Assembly (NCBI RefSeq): GCF_001650695.1
Contig: NZ_LWQS01000048.1
Span: 1 to 63,386 of the forward strand
Reading direction: 5' to 3'
DNA from: Chloroflexus islandicus
GTDB lineage: Bacteria > Chloroflexota > Chloroflexia > Chloroflexales > Chloroflexaceae
DNA length: 63,386 bases
Below the pieces are notes generated by a model. That model made no database searches. It worked only from the letters and a program-made list of their open reading frames with translations, and had not been told where the DNA came from. Within the stretch, counting starts at the first letter, position 1. The number at the start of each line of letters is the position of its first letter. Both the position numbers and the translations under genes were made by a program. Of this stretch, positions 36,984 to 46,040 are shown in pieces.

Positions 36984-38078
36984 ATGGCATACTACCTGAA
37001 CCTGTTCTCACCCGAAACGTATGAGGCGTTCACTGCCTCGAACCGCACTGTTTCCGGCTTCCGGCTGCGACAGCAACAGGCGGCGCGTAAGATCAGGATA
37101 GGCGACAAATTGATCTGTTATGTAACCCGCCTGTCGCGCTGGATAGGTGTGCTTGAAATTACGAGTACCTATTATAAAGAAGACTCTCCCCTCTTCTACG
37201 AAAAAGATGATCCGTTTGTCGTGCGCTTTAAGGTACGCCCAATCGTGTGGTTGCCCAAAGAGAAGGCGATCCCGATTCGCACGGAACGGGTGTGGCGCAC
37301 GTTGTCATTCACCCGCGAGTATGATCCAGACTACCCGTATTGGACTGGCAAGCTGCGCACGAGCTTGAACCAGCTTGACGATGAAGATGGCCGATTTCTC
37401 GAACAACTCATGGTGGCGCAGGCTACTGGCGGCGAGGTCTTTCCGGTTGACGAACGTGACTACCAGAAGTTGCTGTCCCATCGTGTGCGCCGGCTAGACA
37501 AGACGGTCTCGGTGTCGGTGCCGCAAGATACCCCGGACGATGGTGTGGTCCCGCCGGTTGAGGTGCGCGAGTCAATCAAGATTCAAGCCTTGCTGGCCAG
37601 CATTGGCGCGAAGATGGGGATGCGGATCTGGATTCTGCGCAACGACCGCAGCAGCGTCTTGGCCGAGTGGCCAAACGATCGCGATGTGCTCCTCGATGAG
37701 TTGCCGCTCAACTACGACGAAACCACCTTGCGGACGATCGAGCAGATTGATGTGTTGTGGCTCCGCCGGCGCTCGATTGTCCGCGCCTTTGAGGTTGAGC
37801 ATACCACCTCAATCTATTCGGGTCTGTTGCGCATGGCCGATTTGCTCGCCCTCCAACCCAATATGGACATCAAGCTCCATATTGTGGCCCCTGCCGAGCG
37901 GCGCGAAAAGGTGTTTCAAGAGATTCGCCGGCCCGTCTTCTCGCTGTTGGAGAAGGGGCCGTTGTCGGAACTCTGCACCTTTCTGTCTTACGACAGCGTG
38001 CGCGAGTTGGTCAAGGAGCGCCATTTAGCACACTTATCCGATGAAGTGCTCGATGAGTATGCCGAAGAAGCGGAGTGA
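36984..38078 (+). CDS. EVE-domain protein with nuclease-like C-terminal domain
   Basis: 364 aa from the ATG at 36984 (AAAGGAA upstream). Residues 1-145 resemble an EVE (PUA-like) domain: Y-Y-L-N-L-F at the start, I-R-I-G-D-K-L-I-C-Y-V near 37-47, W-I-G-V-L-E-I near 53-59. EVE domains read modified bases, notably 5-methyl- and 5-hydroxymethylcytosine. After a linker, residues of about 198-345 look like a PD-(D/E)XK-type fold: A-S-I-G-A-K-M-G, then I-D256-V-L-W-L...A-F-E270-V-E272-H-T-T. The usual ExK lysine is replaced by Glu. Best guess: modification-dependent (type IV-like) restriction factor. No partner gene nearby. Confidence 0.6.
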   Translation: MAYYLNLFSPETYEAFTASNRTVSGFRLRQQQAARKIRIGDKLICYVTRLSRWIGVLEITSTYYKEDSPLFYEKDDPFVVRFKVRPIVWLPKEKAIPIRTERVWRTLSFTREYDPDYPYWTGKLRTSLNQLDDEDGRFLEQLMVAQATGGEVFPVDERDYQKLLSHRVRRLDKTVSVSVPQDTPDDGVVPPVEVRESIKIQALLASIGAKMGMRIWILRNDRSSVLAEWPNDRDVLLDELPLNYDETTLRTIEQIDVLWLRRRSIVRAFEVEHTTSIYSGLLRMADLLALQPNMDIKLHIVAPAERREKVFQEIRRPVFSLLEKGPLSELCTFLSYDSVRELVKERHLAHLSDEVLDEYAEEAE

Positions 38079-38236
38079 GCCTCAGCAGTGATATGCATTG
38101 GGTGCGATTGTGTGTGGTTGATGTATACTAAATGGGTAGTGAACCAAATGCTTTCCTATCACGCTTTATCCTCTCGCAAACGATAGGTCTATCGTTGAGT
38201 TGTTTATTATCAGACATGAACGGGGAAGAAAACCAG

Positions 38237-38449
38237 ATGATGCAAGCGATCGAATTCCAAGCCACAGTTAAGAATGGTCTGATTGAGCTTCCTCCGCAAT
38301 ATGCTCAGCTTACCGGGCAGGTACGAGTGATCGTCTTGGTAGAACCTACCGTACAAACGAGCGAGAATGTGATCGATCAATTGCTGGCCCAACCGGTGCG
38401 CATCCCTAATTTTCGTCCATTGAGCCGAGCAGAAATCTATGCCCGCTGA
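38237..38449 (+). CDS. AbrB/VapB-like small antitoxin, orphan
   Basis: 70 aa from ATG-ATG at 38237, or a few residues longer from 38216. M-Q-A-I-E-F-Q-A-T-V-K-N-G-L-I-E-L-P is the strand-turn opening typical of VapB/AbrB-like and similar antitoxins. A disordered tail ends F-R-P-L-S-R-A-E-I-Y-A-R, also typical. No toxin follows: an overlapping ATG at 38439 opens only seven codons. Confidence 0.6.
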   Translation: MMQAIEFQATVKNGLIELPPQYAQLTGQVRVIVLVEPTVQTSENVIDQLLAQPVRIPNFRPLSRAEIYAR

Positions 38450-38531
38450 TATGCACATCTGACGCTATCATCGACTCCCCACCCCCCTCCCCACACTTGC
38501 CATCGCCCACAGCTCTCGCTATAATCCAAAG

Positions 38532-38562
38532 AAGAGCGGCGGCGCCCCCCCCCGCCGCTCTT
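38532..38562. other. Perfect 11-bp hairpin with C-rich loop
   Basis: AAGAGCGGCGG, C-rich loop, CCGCCGCTCTT. It lies between the antitoxin and the next small gene; no U-tract follows, so it may stabilise the upstream mRNA 3' end. Confidence 0.6.
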
Positions 38563-38628
38563 GCCTGCTTGTGTGCCGGCGGCAACCAAACTATACGCCG
38601 CGTGATGAGAATAGAGGAGCGTTGCGTG

Positions 38629-38925
38629 ATGTATGTGCAACACATGAACGAGGCGGGCCGGGCCTTGCTCGCCGCGTTAGAGACTAAAGATACGAGCGCG
38701 ATTCAAGCCTCGGCAAAGCAGTTTGCCCAAGCGGTCGAGGCGGCGTGGCAGGCGTACCTGCGCGGCGAGGTCGCTACCCAGACCCGCGGCCAAGCCTTGC
38801 CGCGCACCATGCACCAGTTCGCCACGGTGGAATTGCCGGCGAAGGCGGCTGATCCGCAGGCGTGGCCGGCTATTGCCCGCGAAACCCGCATCTTTCTCAA
38901 TATGTTGGGGGTGGTGGCCGGTTAG
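38629..38925 (+). CDS. Small alpha-helical protein, unknown
   Basis: 98 aa from the ATG at 38629, chosen because AGAGGAG is 9 nt upstream. Mostly helical and Ala-rich (A-L-L-A-A-L-E-T-K-D-T-S-A-I-Q-A-S-A-K-Q-F-A-Q-A-V-E-A-A-W-Q-A-Y), with no recognised domain. A good intrinsic terminator follows directly, so it is a real monocistronic unit. Confidence 0.6.
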   Translation: MYVQHMNEAGRALLAALETKDTSAIQASAKQFAQAVEAAWQAYLRGEVATQTRGQALPRTMHQFATVELPAKAADPQAWPAIARETRIFLNMLGVVAG

Positions 38926-38953
38926 GGGTATACGGAACGTTCGCACCGGTTTA

Positions 38954-38993
38954 GCAGCGACGGCCCGGCGGGTCGTCGCGCTGTTTTTTTTTG
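38954..38993 (+). terminator. Intrinsic terminator
   Basis: GC-rich stem (AGCGACGGCCC...GGGTCGTCGC) followed by nine T residues, about 30 nt after the 98-aa gene. Confidence 0.85.
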
Positions 38994-39002
38994 TTCATTT
39001 TG

Positions 39003-39035
39003 TTGATTGACTGGTCAATCAACATGTGCTACACT
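39003..39035 (+). promoter_or_regulatory. Promoter with overlapping TetR-type operator
   Basis: Palindrome TTGATTGAC-TG-GTCAATCAA (39003-39022, 9-bp perfect arms). A promoter TTGACT (39007-39012), 17-nt spacer, TACACT (39030-39035) overlaps it, so bound repressor would cover the -35. The operon it drives ends with a tetR-family gene, giving a simple autoregulatory circuit. Confidence 0.7.
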
Positions 39036-39206
39036 CCTAGCAGATTGGTGCAGCCGGGCGCCGCTTGGGCAAGGTGATTGTGGTCAGCCTGTGGAGATCG
39101 CAAAGACGATAGCCTATCTGCGCTACCCAATCCAACCCTTCGCGCCTTTGCGGAGCCGGACAGCCGTCCGGCGCTACAGCGCCGTTGCTCACTCGGTGGT
39201 TTCACG
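39036..39206 (+). other. Long 5' leader of the ABC operon with CGCAAAG and palindrome repeats
   Basis: Between the promoter and the permease ATG lie GATCGCAAAGACG, CTTCGCGCCTTTGCGGAG and one palindrome (39150-39177; GGAGCCGGACAG/CCGTCCGGCG). No ORF is supported here. Confidence 0.5.
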
Positions 39207-41597
39207 ATGCTTACTCCGCGTTGGCGAAAAGTTATCCGCGACTTGCGCGCCTTCCCCACCCGCACCGTGCTGGTGACGCTCTCGATTGCGGTTGGCGTCT
39301 TCGCCTTCGGCGTCATCCTCACCGCGCGAGCCGTGATCGGGCGCGAATTGCAGCGCAGCTTTCTCGCTATCGAGCCGGCCAGCGCAACGATCACCACCAC
39401 CGCCTTTACCGATGACCTCGCCGAGGCGGTCGAACGGTTGCCGGAAGTGGCCGTCGCCGAAGGCCGTCGCGTTGTACCGGCTCGCATCCGCATCGGCCCC
39501 GATCGGTGGGAAGATGCGCTGATTACCGTCCTGCCCGACGATGGCATCCGCCGGATCGGGATTGTCCGGCCCCAAGCGGGGGCATGGCCGCCACCCGAAC
39601 GGGCAATACTGGTGGAGCGGGCGTCGCTGGTGCGTGCTGGCTTGGCGATCGGCGAGACGGTCGTGGTTGAGTTGCCGGGGATCGGCGAGCGCGCGATGCC
39701 GGTGGCCGGTACGATCCACGATTTGAGTACGCCGCTGGCGGTGCTCACCGCGCAGACCTTCATCTATATGACCGAAGATACGTTGCGCTGGTTGGGCGGC
39801 CCCGCCGGTTATAACCAGTTGCACCTGATTGTCAACGGCGACCGGCGCGATGTGACCCAGATTCGGGCGATGGCGCAGGCGGTTGAGCAGTTGCTTGAGC
39901 GCAGCGGCCATCCGGTCATCCAGACCTACGTGCCGCCGCCGTTGCAGCATCCGGCTGAAGCTCTCTTGCCGGTGATTACCGTTTTGATGTTGATTGTCGG
40001 GCTGTTGGCGCTGGTTGCCAGTAGTTTTCTCAGCATCAATACAATCAGCGCCATCCTCAACCAACAGACCCGCCAGCTCGGTGTGATGGCGGCCATCGGC
40101 GCCGGGCCGCGGGCGCTGGCGGCGATGTATATGGCGACGGCGGCGTTGTTTGGGGTGTTGGCGCTGATGCTGGCAGTGCCGGCGGGCTTGCTGGCGACGC
40201 AGGGCCTTGCCGGTTTTTTGGCCGGGCAGTTGAATATCGATCTGCCATGGCCGGTTTGGAGTGGTGAGATTTTGCTGTTGCAGATCGTGGCCGGGATCGC
40301 AGTGCCGGTGCTGACCGCGTTGTGGCCGATTCGCAGCGCCTTACGCCGGCCCGTGCGCGCGTTGCTCAGCGGCGAGACAGCGCCGCCGCCGCCTCCGCTT
40401 GCTGTGACTCTGCTCACCCGCGTGCTGGGCCGGTTGCTGCGCCGGCCCACCCTCTTGGCGCTGCGCAATGCTTTTCGCCAGCGCGCCCGTTTAGCGCGCA
40501 CGCTGGTGGCTTTGGCGTTGGGCGGCAGTGTCTTGATTACTGTCATGACCCAGCGCACCTCGCTGTTTGCCACACTTGAAGCGAGTCTGGCCGGGTTGAA
40601 CTACGATCTCGAAGTGCAGTTGGCCCATTCCTACCGGATCGAGCGGATTGCGCCGCTGATTGAGTCGTTGCCGGCGGTGACCCGCCTTGAGAGCACGCTG
40701 CGCGCGCCGGCCTTTCCGGTGCGGCCCGATGGCACCGATGGCGAAGAGTTGGCGTTGCGCGCGTTGCCTGCCGATACCGATTTCTTCCATCCCCGCCTCG
40801 CTGAAGGGCGTTGGCTGGCCGGCCCCGGCGCGCGCGAGGTGGTCTTTTCAACCAATATCCGCAGTAAAGAACCCTACCTGCGCGTCGGCGATTGGGTAAC
40901 ACTCTCGATCCAAGGCCGCGAATCGCAGTGGCGACTGGTCGGCTTGATCGAGGTCTTTACCCCGCCGACCATGCCGGCGCAGGCCTATGTCGATCTCGCT
41001 GCCTTCACCGCCGAACAGGGTGGCGTGGGCCGCACCGATACAGTGCGGGTGGCGACCATCGGCCACGATCCGGCCAGCCATGCCGCGGCGGCAGCGGCGA
41101 TTGAACAGCGGCTCACCGCCTACGGCATCGATCTGCGCCTCATCCGCACCATGAGCGACGAGCGGCGCATTCTCGAAGAGCGGTTCAATCTAGCGACCGG
41201 CGCGATCTCGATCATGGCATTGATTATCGGGGTCGTGGGTGCGCTCGGCCTCACTGGCACCCTCAGCATCAACGTGCTCGAACGCACCCGCGAGATCGGC
41301 ATTCTGCGCGCCATCGGCGCCAGCGACGACGCCATCCGCGAATTGGTTGTCACTGAGGGTCTCACAATCGCGCTGCTGGCATGGGCCGGCGGGGTGCTCC
41401 TCTCGATTCCAATGAGCTATGCGCTGGCCTACAACTTTGGTATGGCGTTGCTCAATATTCCATTGATCTGGACGTACTCGTTCCCGGCGATTTGGATGTG
41501 GTTGGGGGTGGTGATCCTGTTTGCCTTGGTATCGAGCGTGTTGCCGGCGCGCGCCGCGACCCGCATCCCGGTGCGCGAAGCGCTGGCGTATGAGTGA
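39207..41597 (+). CDS. FtsX/MacB-family ABC transporter permease, duplicated architecture
   Basis: 796 aa from the ATG at 39207. N-terminal membrane helix (T-V-L-V-T-L-S-I-A-V-G-V-F), a first large extracytoplasmic domain, three helices with an FtsX signature (L-S-I-N-T-I-S-A-I-L-N-Q-Q-T-R-Q-L-G-V-M-A-A-I-G-A), then a second copy of the same layout ending L-E-R-T-R-E-I-G-I-L-R-A-I-G-A and a final helix pair. Such permeases move lipids, lipoproteins or peptides by mechanotransmission rather than classical import. First gene of the operon with its ATPase, adaptor and TetR regulator. Confidence 0.9.
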   Translation: MLTPRWRKVIRDLRAFPTRTVLVTLSIAVGVFAFGVILTARAVIGRELQRSFLAIEPASATITTTAFTDDLAEAVERLPEVAVAEGRRVVPARIRIGPDRWEDALITVLPDDGIRRIGIVRPQAGAWPPPERAILVERASLVRAGLAIGETVVVELPGIGERAMPVAGTIHDLSTPLAVLTAQTFIYMTEDTLRWLGGPAGYNQLHLIVNGDRRDVTQIRAMAQAVEQLLERSGHPVIQTYVPPPLQHPAEALLPVITVLMLIVGLLALVASSFLSINTISAILNQQTRQLGVMAAIGAGPRALAAMYMATAALFGVLALMLAVPAGLLATQGLAGFLAGQLNIDLPWPVWSGEILLLQIVAGIAVPVLTALWPIRSALRRPVRALLSGETAPPPPPLAVTLLTRVLGRLLRRPTLLALRNAFRQRARLARTLVALALGGSVLITVMTQRTSLFATLEASLAGLNYDLEVQLAHSYRIERIAPLIESLPAVTRLESTLRAPAFPVRPDGTDGEELALRALPADTDFFHPRLAEGRWLAGPGAREVVFSTNIRSKEPYLRVGDWVTLSIQGRESQWRLVGLIEVFTPPTMPAQAYVDLAAFTAEQGGVGRTDTVRVATIGHDPASHAAAAAAIEQRLTAYGIDLRLIRTMSDERRILEERFNLATGAISIMALIIGVVGALGLTGTLSINVLERTREIGILRAIGASDDAIRELVVTEGLTIALLAWAGGVLLSIPMSYALAYNFGMALLNIPLIWTYSFPAIWMWLGVVILFALVSSVLPARAATRIPVREALAYE

Positions 41598-41810
41598 GCC
41601 AGTCAACGCACCGTAGCGACGGACGGCTGTCCGTCTCCCGTGACGCCAAGGGAGCAAAGTAGCGACGGACGGCTGTCCGTCTCCTAGGCGCAAAGATGGT
41701 ACACGCAAAGGCGCGAAGGGCGCGAAGAGTCGCAGAGAATATTGGAAATCCCCTGCGTCCTCGGCGCACTCTGCGGTCAGCAACATCAACGATATAAACA
41801 CACAAAACCT
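41598..41810. repeat. Repeat insert inside the ABC operon
   Basis: Two palindromes (41613-41638 and 41659-41684, core GCGACGGACGGCTGTCCGTC) followed by a CGCAAAGGCGCGAAGGGCGCG stretch and its inverted CTGCGTCCTCGGCGCACTCTG. It splits two genes that are normally adjacent. Confidence 0.8.
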
Positions 41811-42488
41811 ATGAACCAACCACTGATCTTGCTCTCATCCGTTACCAAAGCCTATGCCACCGCCGCTGGCGACTATCTGGCCCTGCGCGGGATCGATCTG
41901 CGCATCGAGCCGGGTGAGTTTGTCGCGATTGTGGGCAAATCGGGCAGCGGCAAGTCAACCTTGCTCAACGTCATCACCGGGATTGACCGGGCCAGCAGCG
42001 GCGAGGTGTTGGTGGCCGGGGCCGATCTGATGCGTATGCCCGCCGCGCAGATGGCCGCGTGGCGCGGGCGCACGGTCGGAATCGTCTTCCAGTTTTTTCA
42101 GCTCTTGCCGACCCTCACCGCGTTGGAAAACGTGATGTTGCCAATGGATTTTGCTAATCTCGGCTCGCCGCGCGAACGGCGCGCACGAGCGTTGGCCTTG
42201 CTCGAACGGGTGGGGCTGGCCGACCAAGCCGAGAAGTTGCCGCTGGCGTTGTCGGGCGGCCAGCAGCAGCGGGTGGCGATTGCGCGCGCCTTGGCCAATA
42301 ACCCGCCGCTGCTGGTGGCCGACGAGCCGACCGGTAATCTCGATTCGCAGACCGCCGAAGCGGTCTTTGAGCTGTTTGTCGAACTGGCCGGTCTCGGTAC
42401 GACGATCGTGATGGTGACGCACGATAGTGAATTGGCCCGGCGGGCCGGACGGATGGTGCTGGTGGCTGATGGTCACATTGTTGGCTGA
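41811..42488 (+). CDS. ABC transporter ATP-binding protein (LolD/MacB type)
   Basis: 225 aa from the ATG at 41811; no clear Shine-Dalgarno sequence. Walker [10 protein letters not shown], the family-specific D-L-M-R-M-P...[25 protein letters not shown], signature L-S-G-G-Q-Q-Q-R, Walker [13 protein letters not shown] and H-loop T-H-D. It pairs with the FtsX-type permease upstream. Confidence 0.93.
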   Translation: MNQPLILLSSVTKAYATAAGDYLALRGIDLRIEPGEFVAIVGKSGSGKSTLLNVITGIDRASSGEVLVAGADLMRMPAAQMAAWRGRTVGIVFQFFQLLPTLTALENVMLPMDFANLGSPRERRARALALLERVGLADQAEKLPLALSGGQQQRVAIARALANNPPLLVADEPTGNLDSQTAEAVFELFVELAGLGTTIVMVTHDSELARRAGRMVLVADGHIVG

Positions 42489-42502
42489 AAGGCGAGACGG
42501 TT

Positions 42503-43996
42503 ATGCGCAGACTGCTTATTCCTCTGATTGCCGTCATCTTGATTGCTGGCGGCGCGTATGCCATTTTTGGCCCTAACGGGCCGGGGGCGCAGTCGGCCCC
42601 GGCCCCGATCCCAACCGGTGAAGCGACCGTGCCGCCGGTCAGCGTCGAAGGGCGGGTTGTGCCGCTGCAAGAGGCATGGTTGCGCTTCGAGCGCAGCGGG
42701 ATCGTCAGCGCGATCTTGGTCGCGGAAGGTGATCAGGTGGCCGCCGGGCAAGCCTTAGCCCAGCTCGATGATCGGGCGCAGCGCTTGGCGGTGCAGCAAG
42801 CCGAAGCCAATCTCGCCCGCGCGCAGGCCCGCTATGCCCAACTGCTGGCCGGCGCGGCGCCGGAAGCGCGGGCCGCTGCCGAAGCCGCCGTCCAAGTCGC
42901 TGCTGCCCAAGCGACGCAAGTGGCGCTAGCGGTGGCTGCCCCCGACGAGAAGGCCGCGCTGGCCCAATTGGCCGAAGCCAAGGCCGCTCGCGCCGAGCTG
43001 TTGGCCGGCGCTGACCCGGAAGTGGTCGCGCAGGCGCAGGCGGCTCGCGACCAAGCGGCGGCCAACCTTGCCTCCCAACGCAGCGCGCTGGCGGCGGCGA
43101 AGGTCAATGCCCAGTTGGCGCTGGAACAGGCGGCCAACGTGTTGCGCGATCGCCAAGCCGACTACAGCCGCATCCATTGGGAAAACGAAGAGTTGAAACA
43201 GCGCCTTGGCGACGATGACCTGCCCCAAGCCCGCATTGACCTCGAAGCGGCGGCGTTGCGCGCAGTGCAGAACGCCGAGGTGGCGTTGGCGCAGGTGCGA
43301 GTGGCTGCCGAACAGGCGGCCCAAGCCGAGATCGAAGGGATTACCGCTGCCGAGGCCCGGCTGCGCGAAGCCGAGGCCCGCCTCGCCGCGTTGCTGGCCC
43401 CGCCTGCCGCCGATAAACTGGCCGCAATCGATGCCCGCATTGCCGCCGCCGAAGCGACGCTTGCCCGGCTGCGCGGCGATCCGCGCCAAGCACAGGTGGC
43501 GGTGGCCCAAGCCCAAGTGGCCTTGGCCCAAGCGCAGGCGGCGCAGGTCAATGCCGCGCCGCGTGATAACGATCTGGCGCTGGCCCAAGCCGACGTCGCC
43601 GCCGCCGAAGCGGCGCTGGCCCAAGCCCGGCTCGAACTCGACAAACTGACCCTACGCGCGCCGTTTGCTGGTACCGTGGCCCAGATCGAACTGCGCCTCG
43701 GCGAACTCGCCGCCCCCACTGCCCCGGCGCTGCTGCTCGGCGATCTCAGCGCATGGCGCATCGAAACCACCGACCTCACCGAGATCGATGCGGCTCGCAT
43801 CGCTCCCGGCGCTGCGGTCACGGTGACGTTCGATGCCTTGCCCGGCGTGGCCTTGCCGGGCCGCGTCATCGCCATCGAACCCTACGGCGCCGACCGCTTG
43901 GGTGAGGTGGTGTATACCGCGACGATTGAATTGGTTCAGACCGATCCGCGTCTGCGCTGGAACATGACCGCGGTGATAACCTTCAATGGATCATAA
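42503..43996 (+). CDS. HlyD/AcrA-type adaptor with long Ala-rich coiled-coil hairpin
   Basis: 497 aa. One N-terminal anchor helix (L-L-I-P-L-I-A-V-I-L-I-A-G-G-A), then a split lipoyl/barrel-sandwich (V-E-G-R-V-V-P-L-Q-E...V-A-A-G-Q-A-L-A-Q-L-D) and about 290 residues of Ala/Gln/Glu/Arg coiled coil. The returning half-motif is L-R-A-P-F-A-G-T-V-A-Q-I-E-L-R-L-G-E and a beta-barrel follows. The coiled coil is long for the family and could span a thick envelope. 14 nt after the ATPase gene. Confidence 0.9.
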   Translation: MRRLLIPLIAVILIAGGAYAIFGPNGPGAQSAPAPIPTGEATVPPVSVEGRVVPLQEAWLRFERSGIVSAILVAEGDQVAAGQALAQLDDRAQRLAVQQAEANLARAQARYAQLLAGAAPEARAAAEAAVQVAAAQATQVALAVAAPDEKAALAQLAEAKAARAELLAGADPEVVAQAQAARDQAAANLASQRSALAAAKVNAQLALEQAANVLRDRQADYSRIHWENEELKQRLGDDDLPQARIDLEAAALRAVQNAEVALAQVRVAAEQAAQAEIEGITAAEARLREAEARLAALLAPPAADKLAAIDARIAAAEATLARLRGDPRQAQVAVAQAQVALAQAQAAQVNAAPRDNDLALAQADVAAAEAALAQARLELDKLTLRAPFAGTVAQIELRLGELAAPTAPALLLGDLSAWRIETTDLTEIDAARIAPGAAVTVTFDALPGVALPGRVIAIEPYGADRLGEVVYTATIELVQTDPRLRWNMTAVITFNGS

Positions 43997-44001
43997 TTTT
44001 T

Positions 44002-44029
44002 GTACAGACGCACGGCCGTGCGGCTCTAC
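44002..44029. repeat. Palindromic repeat between adaptor and regulator genes
   Basis: GTACAGACGCACGG/CCGTGCGGCTCTAC, six nucleotides after the adaptor stop codon, within the operon. Confidence 0.75.
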
Positions 44030-44056
44030 CGCATATCATCACACAGGGATCAAACC

Positions 44057-44671
44057 ATGCCCCCACGTGACGAAACCGAACAACGTCGCCAACAAATTAT
44101 CGACGGCGCTCTCGATGCTTTTGCCCGCCTTGGCTTCGATCGCGCCACCAACCGCGATATTGCCCGCGCCGCCGGTATCGCCTCTCCCGGTCTGATCTAC
44201 CATTACTTCAAAGACAAGACCGACCTGCTCTATCAGGTGATCCGCGAACGGATGCCGCTCGTCCCGATTGTTGATGCGGTCGAGCGGTTGGGTGATGAAC
44301 CGCCGGAGGTGGTGTTGCCGCGGTTGGGCGAGCGGCTGGCGCAGGCGCTTGACCAGCCGCTGACGGTGGCGATCGGCAAGATTGTCATGGGTGAAGTGTT
44401 GCGCCATCCGCAATTGGCGCGGGTGATCAGTGAGATCGGGCCGGGCCGCGCCATTAATGCGTTGGCCGCCTATCTAGCCCGCCAAATGGAATTGGGCCGC
44501 TTGCGCCGCACCGACCCCCAGATTGCCGCTCGTCTCTTAATTGGCCCGATGATGTCCTACTTCTTCTCGCGCGAGGTGCTCAATCAACCCGAAGCGCGCG
44601 CGATCGACGCGCGCACGATGGCGGCTGAAGCGGTGGCTCACTTCTTGCGCAGCATGGCGCCCGAATCGTAA
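44057..44671 (+). CDS. TetR-family transcriptional regulator
   Basis: 204 aa from the ATG at 44057. HTH: I-I-D-G-A-L-D-A-F-A-R-L-G-F-D-R-A-T-N-R-D-I-A-R-A-A-G-I-A-S-P-G-L-I-Y-H-Y-F-K-D-K-T-D-L-L (about 15-60). The divergent ligand domain is helical. It closes the ABC-export operon and most likely binds the palindrome at 39003-39022 that overlaps that operon's promoter. Confidence 0.92.
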   Translation: MPPRDETEQRRQQIIDGALDAFARLGFDRATNRDIARAAGIASPGLIYHYFKDKTDLLYQVIRERMPLVPIVDAVERLGDEPPEVVLPRLGERLAQALDQPLTVAIGKIVMGEVLRHPQLARVISEIGPGRAINALAAYLARQMELGRLRRTDPQIAARLLIGPMMSYFFSREVLNQPEARAIDARTMAAEAVAHFLRSMAPES

Positions 44672-44948
44672 GGCGCAAAGGGAGCAAAGACGCAGAGAAT
44701 GGATAACGCAAAGGCGCAGAGGACGCGAAGAGCGCGAAGGGTTTTGGGTTCTCCATCCCTCACAGTCCTCGCTCGCTCTGGCAAGAGTTTCACAATGAGA
44801 CACCATAAGGTATGAACCACCTCGCATACTTCCTACCCCATCAAAAACCTCTGCGCCCTCTGCGTTCTTCGCGTCTTTGCGTTTGAATCCTTTGCGCCCT
44901 CTGCGTCCTTCGCGCCTTTGCGTTTGAATTCGTTGCGTCCTCTGCGGT
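44672..44948. repeat. CGCAAAG-type repeat, long inverted pair
   Basis: Left arm about 44672-44742 (AAGGCGCAAAGGGAGCAAAG, CGCAAAGGCGCAGAGGACGC) and right arm about 44850-44945 (CTCTGCGCCCTCTGCG, CTTCGCGCCTTTGCGTTTGA) around a 110-nt unique centre. It lies between the convergent tetR and ribY genes. Confidence 0.8.
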
Positions 44949-45995
44949 TCACGACTTGCCCGGCACAAACTCATTGGTATAGGCCTTCTCCACCTCCACC
45001 GGCCCGGCCAGCAAGCCCGCCTCGCGCATAAACTGCTCGGTGCGCGCCCACAGTTGGCCGTCAGTGTAACCCAACCCGTGCTGCGCCGTCAGCTCGTTCT
45101 GCCAGAAGGGCAAGCTCTCTTCCAGCACTTTCCGCTGCAAGTCGAGGTTGCCGAGCTGCGCTTCGGGGATGAATTGCAAACTCAGATCGAACGCCTCCGC
45201 CGGATTGGCCAGCGTATCGGCCAACCCGCGCAAGCTGGCCCGCACAAACTTCCGCACCAATTCTGGCTCTTGCGCAATCAGCGCCTCGCTGACAGCGATG
45301 CCGTTGGCAGCCAGATTAAAGACATCGGCGGCCAGCAACACATTCACCTCCACCCCTTGCTCGCGCAACTGCACCGGCTCGTTCATCGCGTAGCCAATCG
45401 CCACCGGCACCTTGTCCTCCATCACCGCCGCCGCCTGTGTAAACCCGATCTCTTGCACCGTCACATCGGCCTCGGTCATACCACCGGCATAGAGCGCCGC
45501 CAACAGCGCGTAGAAGCTCTCGCCGAAGCGACCGGGAATGCCGATCGTCTGCCCGCGCAGGTCGTTAACGCTCGCCAGCGGTACATTTGCCTTGGCAAAA
45601 AACGCGATCGGGAAGCGCTGGTAGAGCGTCATGACCGTCTTGACCGGCACCCCTTGCTGGCGGGCCAGCAGCACCGACGTCCCGCTAGTGGTGGCAAAAG
45701 CCACGCCGCTGGCCGGCCACGTCGCCGCCCGTTGCAGCACGTCATTCTCGAAGTTGTAGTCGAAATTGACCTCAATCCCTTCCGCGGCGTAATAGCCCTT
45801 CGCTGCCGCGACATAATAGGGCGCAAACTGAATGTTCGGAATATACGACATCGCCAGCGTCACGGTGCGCAATGCCGGTTGCGGGTTGGCCGCTGGCGCG
45901 CTGGTTGGGGCCGCCGTCGGCGCCGGAGCCGGCGCGCTGCACGCCGAGATAATGAAAGTGATGAGGGTAAGGAATAGCATGAAACGCAGCTTCAT
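44949..45995 (-). CDS. ribY: RibY-like riboflavin-binding ABC lipoprotein (NMT1/ThiY family)
   Basis: 348 aa. Lipoprotein signal (F-I-I-S-A-C, C19) after GAGG Shine-Dalgarno, Pro/Ala linker, then an NMT1/THI5-like type 2 binding fold: T-L-A-M-S-Y-I-P-N-I-Q-F-A-P-Y-Y-V-A-A-A-K-G-Y-Y-A-A-E-G-I-E-V-N-F. The family typically binds thiamine precursors. Here the FMN riboswitch upstream of the partner permease gene points to riboflavin, as in the RibXY systems described for Chloroflexi. No ATPase gene in the window; a shared ATPase may be used. Confidence 0.8.
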   Translation of the reverse strand: MKLRFMLFLTLITFIISACSAPAPAPTAAPTSAPAANPQPALRTVTLAMSYIPNIQFAPYYVAAAKGYYAAEGIEVNFDYNFENDVLQRAATWPASGVAFATTSGTSVLLARQQGVPVKTVMTLYQRFPIAFFAKANVPLASVNDLRGQTIGIPGRFGESFYALLAALYAGGMTEADVTVQEIGFTQAAAVMEDKVPVAIGYAMNEPVQLREQGVEVNVLLAADVFNLAANGIAVSEALIAQEPELVRKFVRASLRGLADTLANPAEAFDLSLQFIPEAQLGNLDLQRKVLEESLPFWQNELTAQHGLGYTDGQLWARTEQFMREAGLLAGPVEVEKAYTNEFVPGKS

Positions 45996-46040
45996 AGTCG
46001 TTTCCTCGTTAGAATAGTCGTCATCTGTGTACGCCAGATA

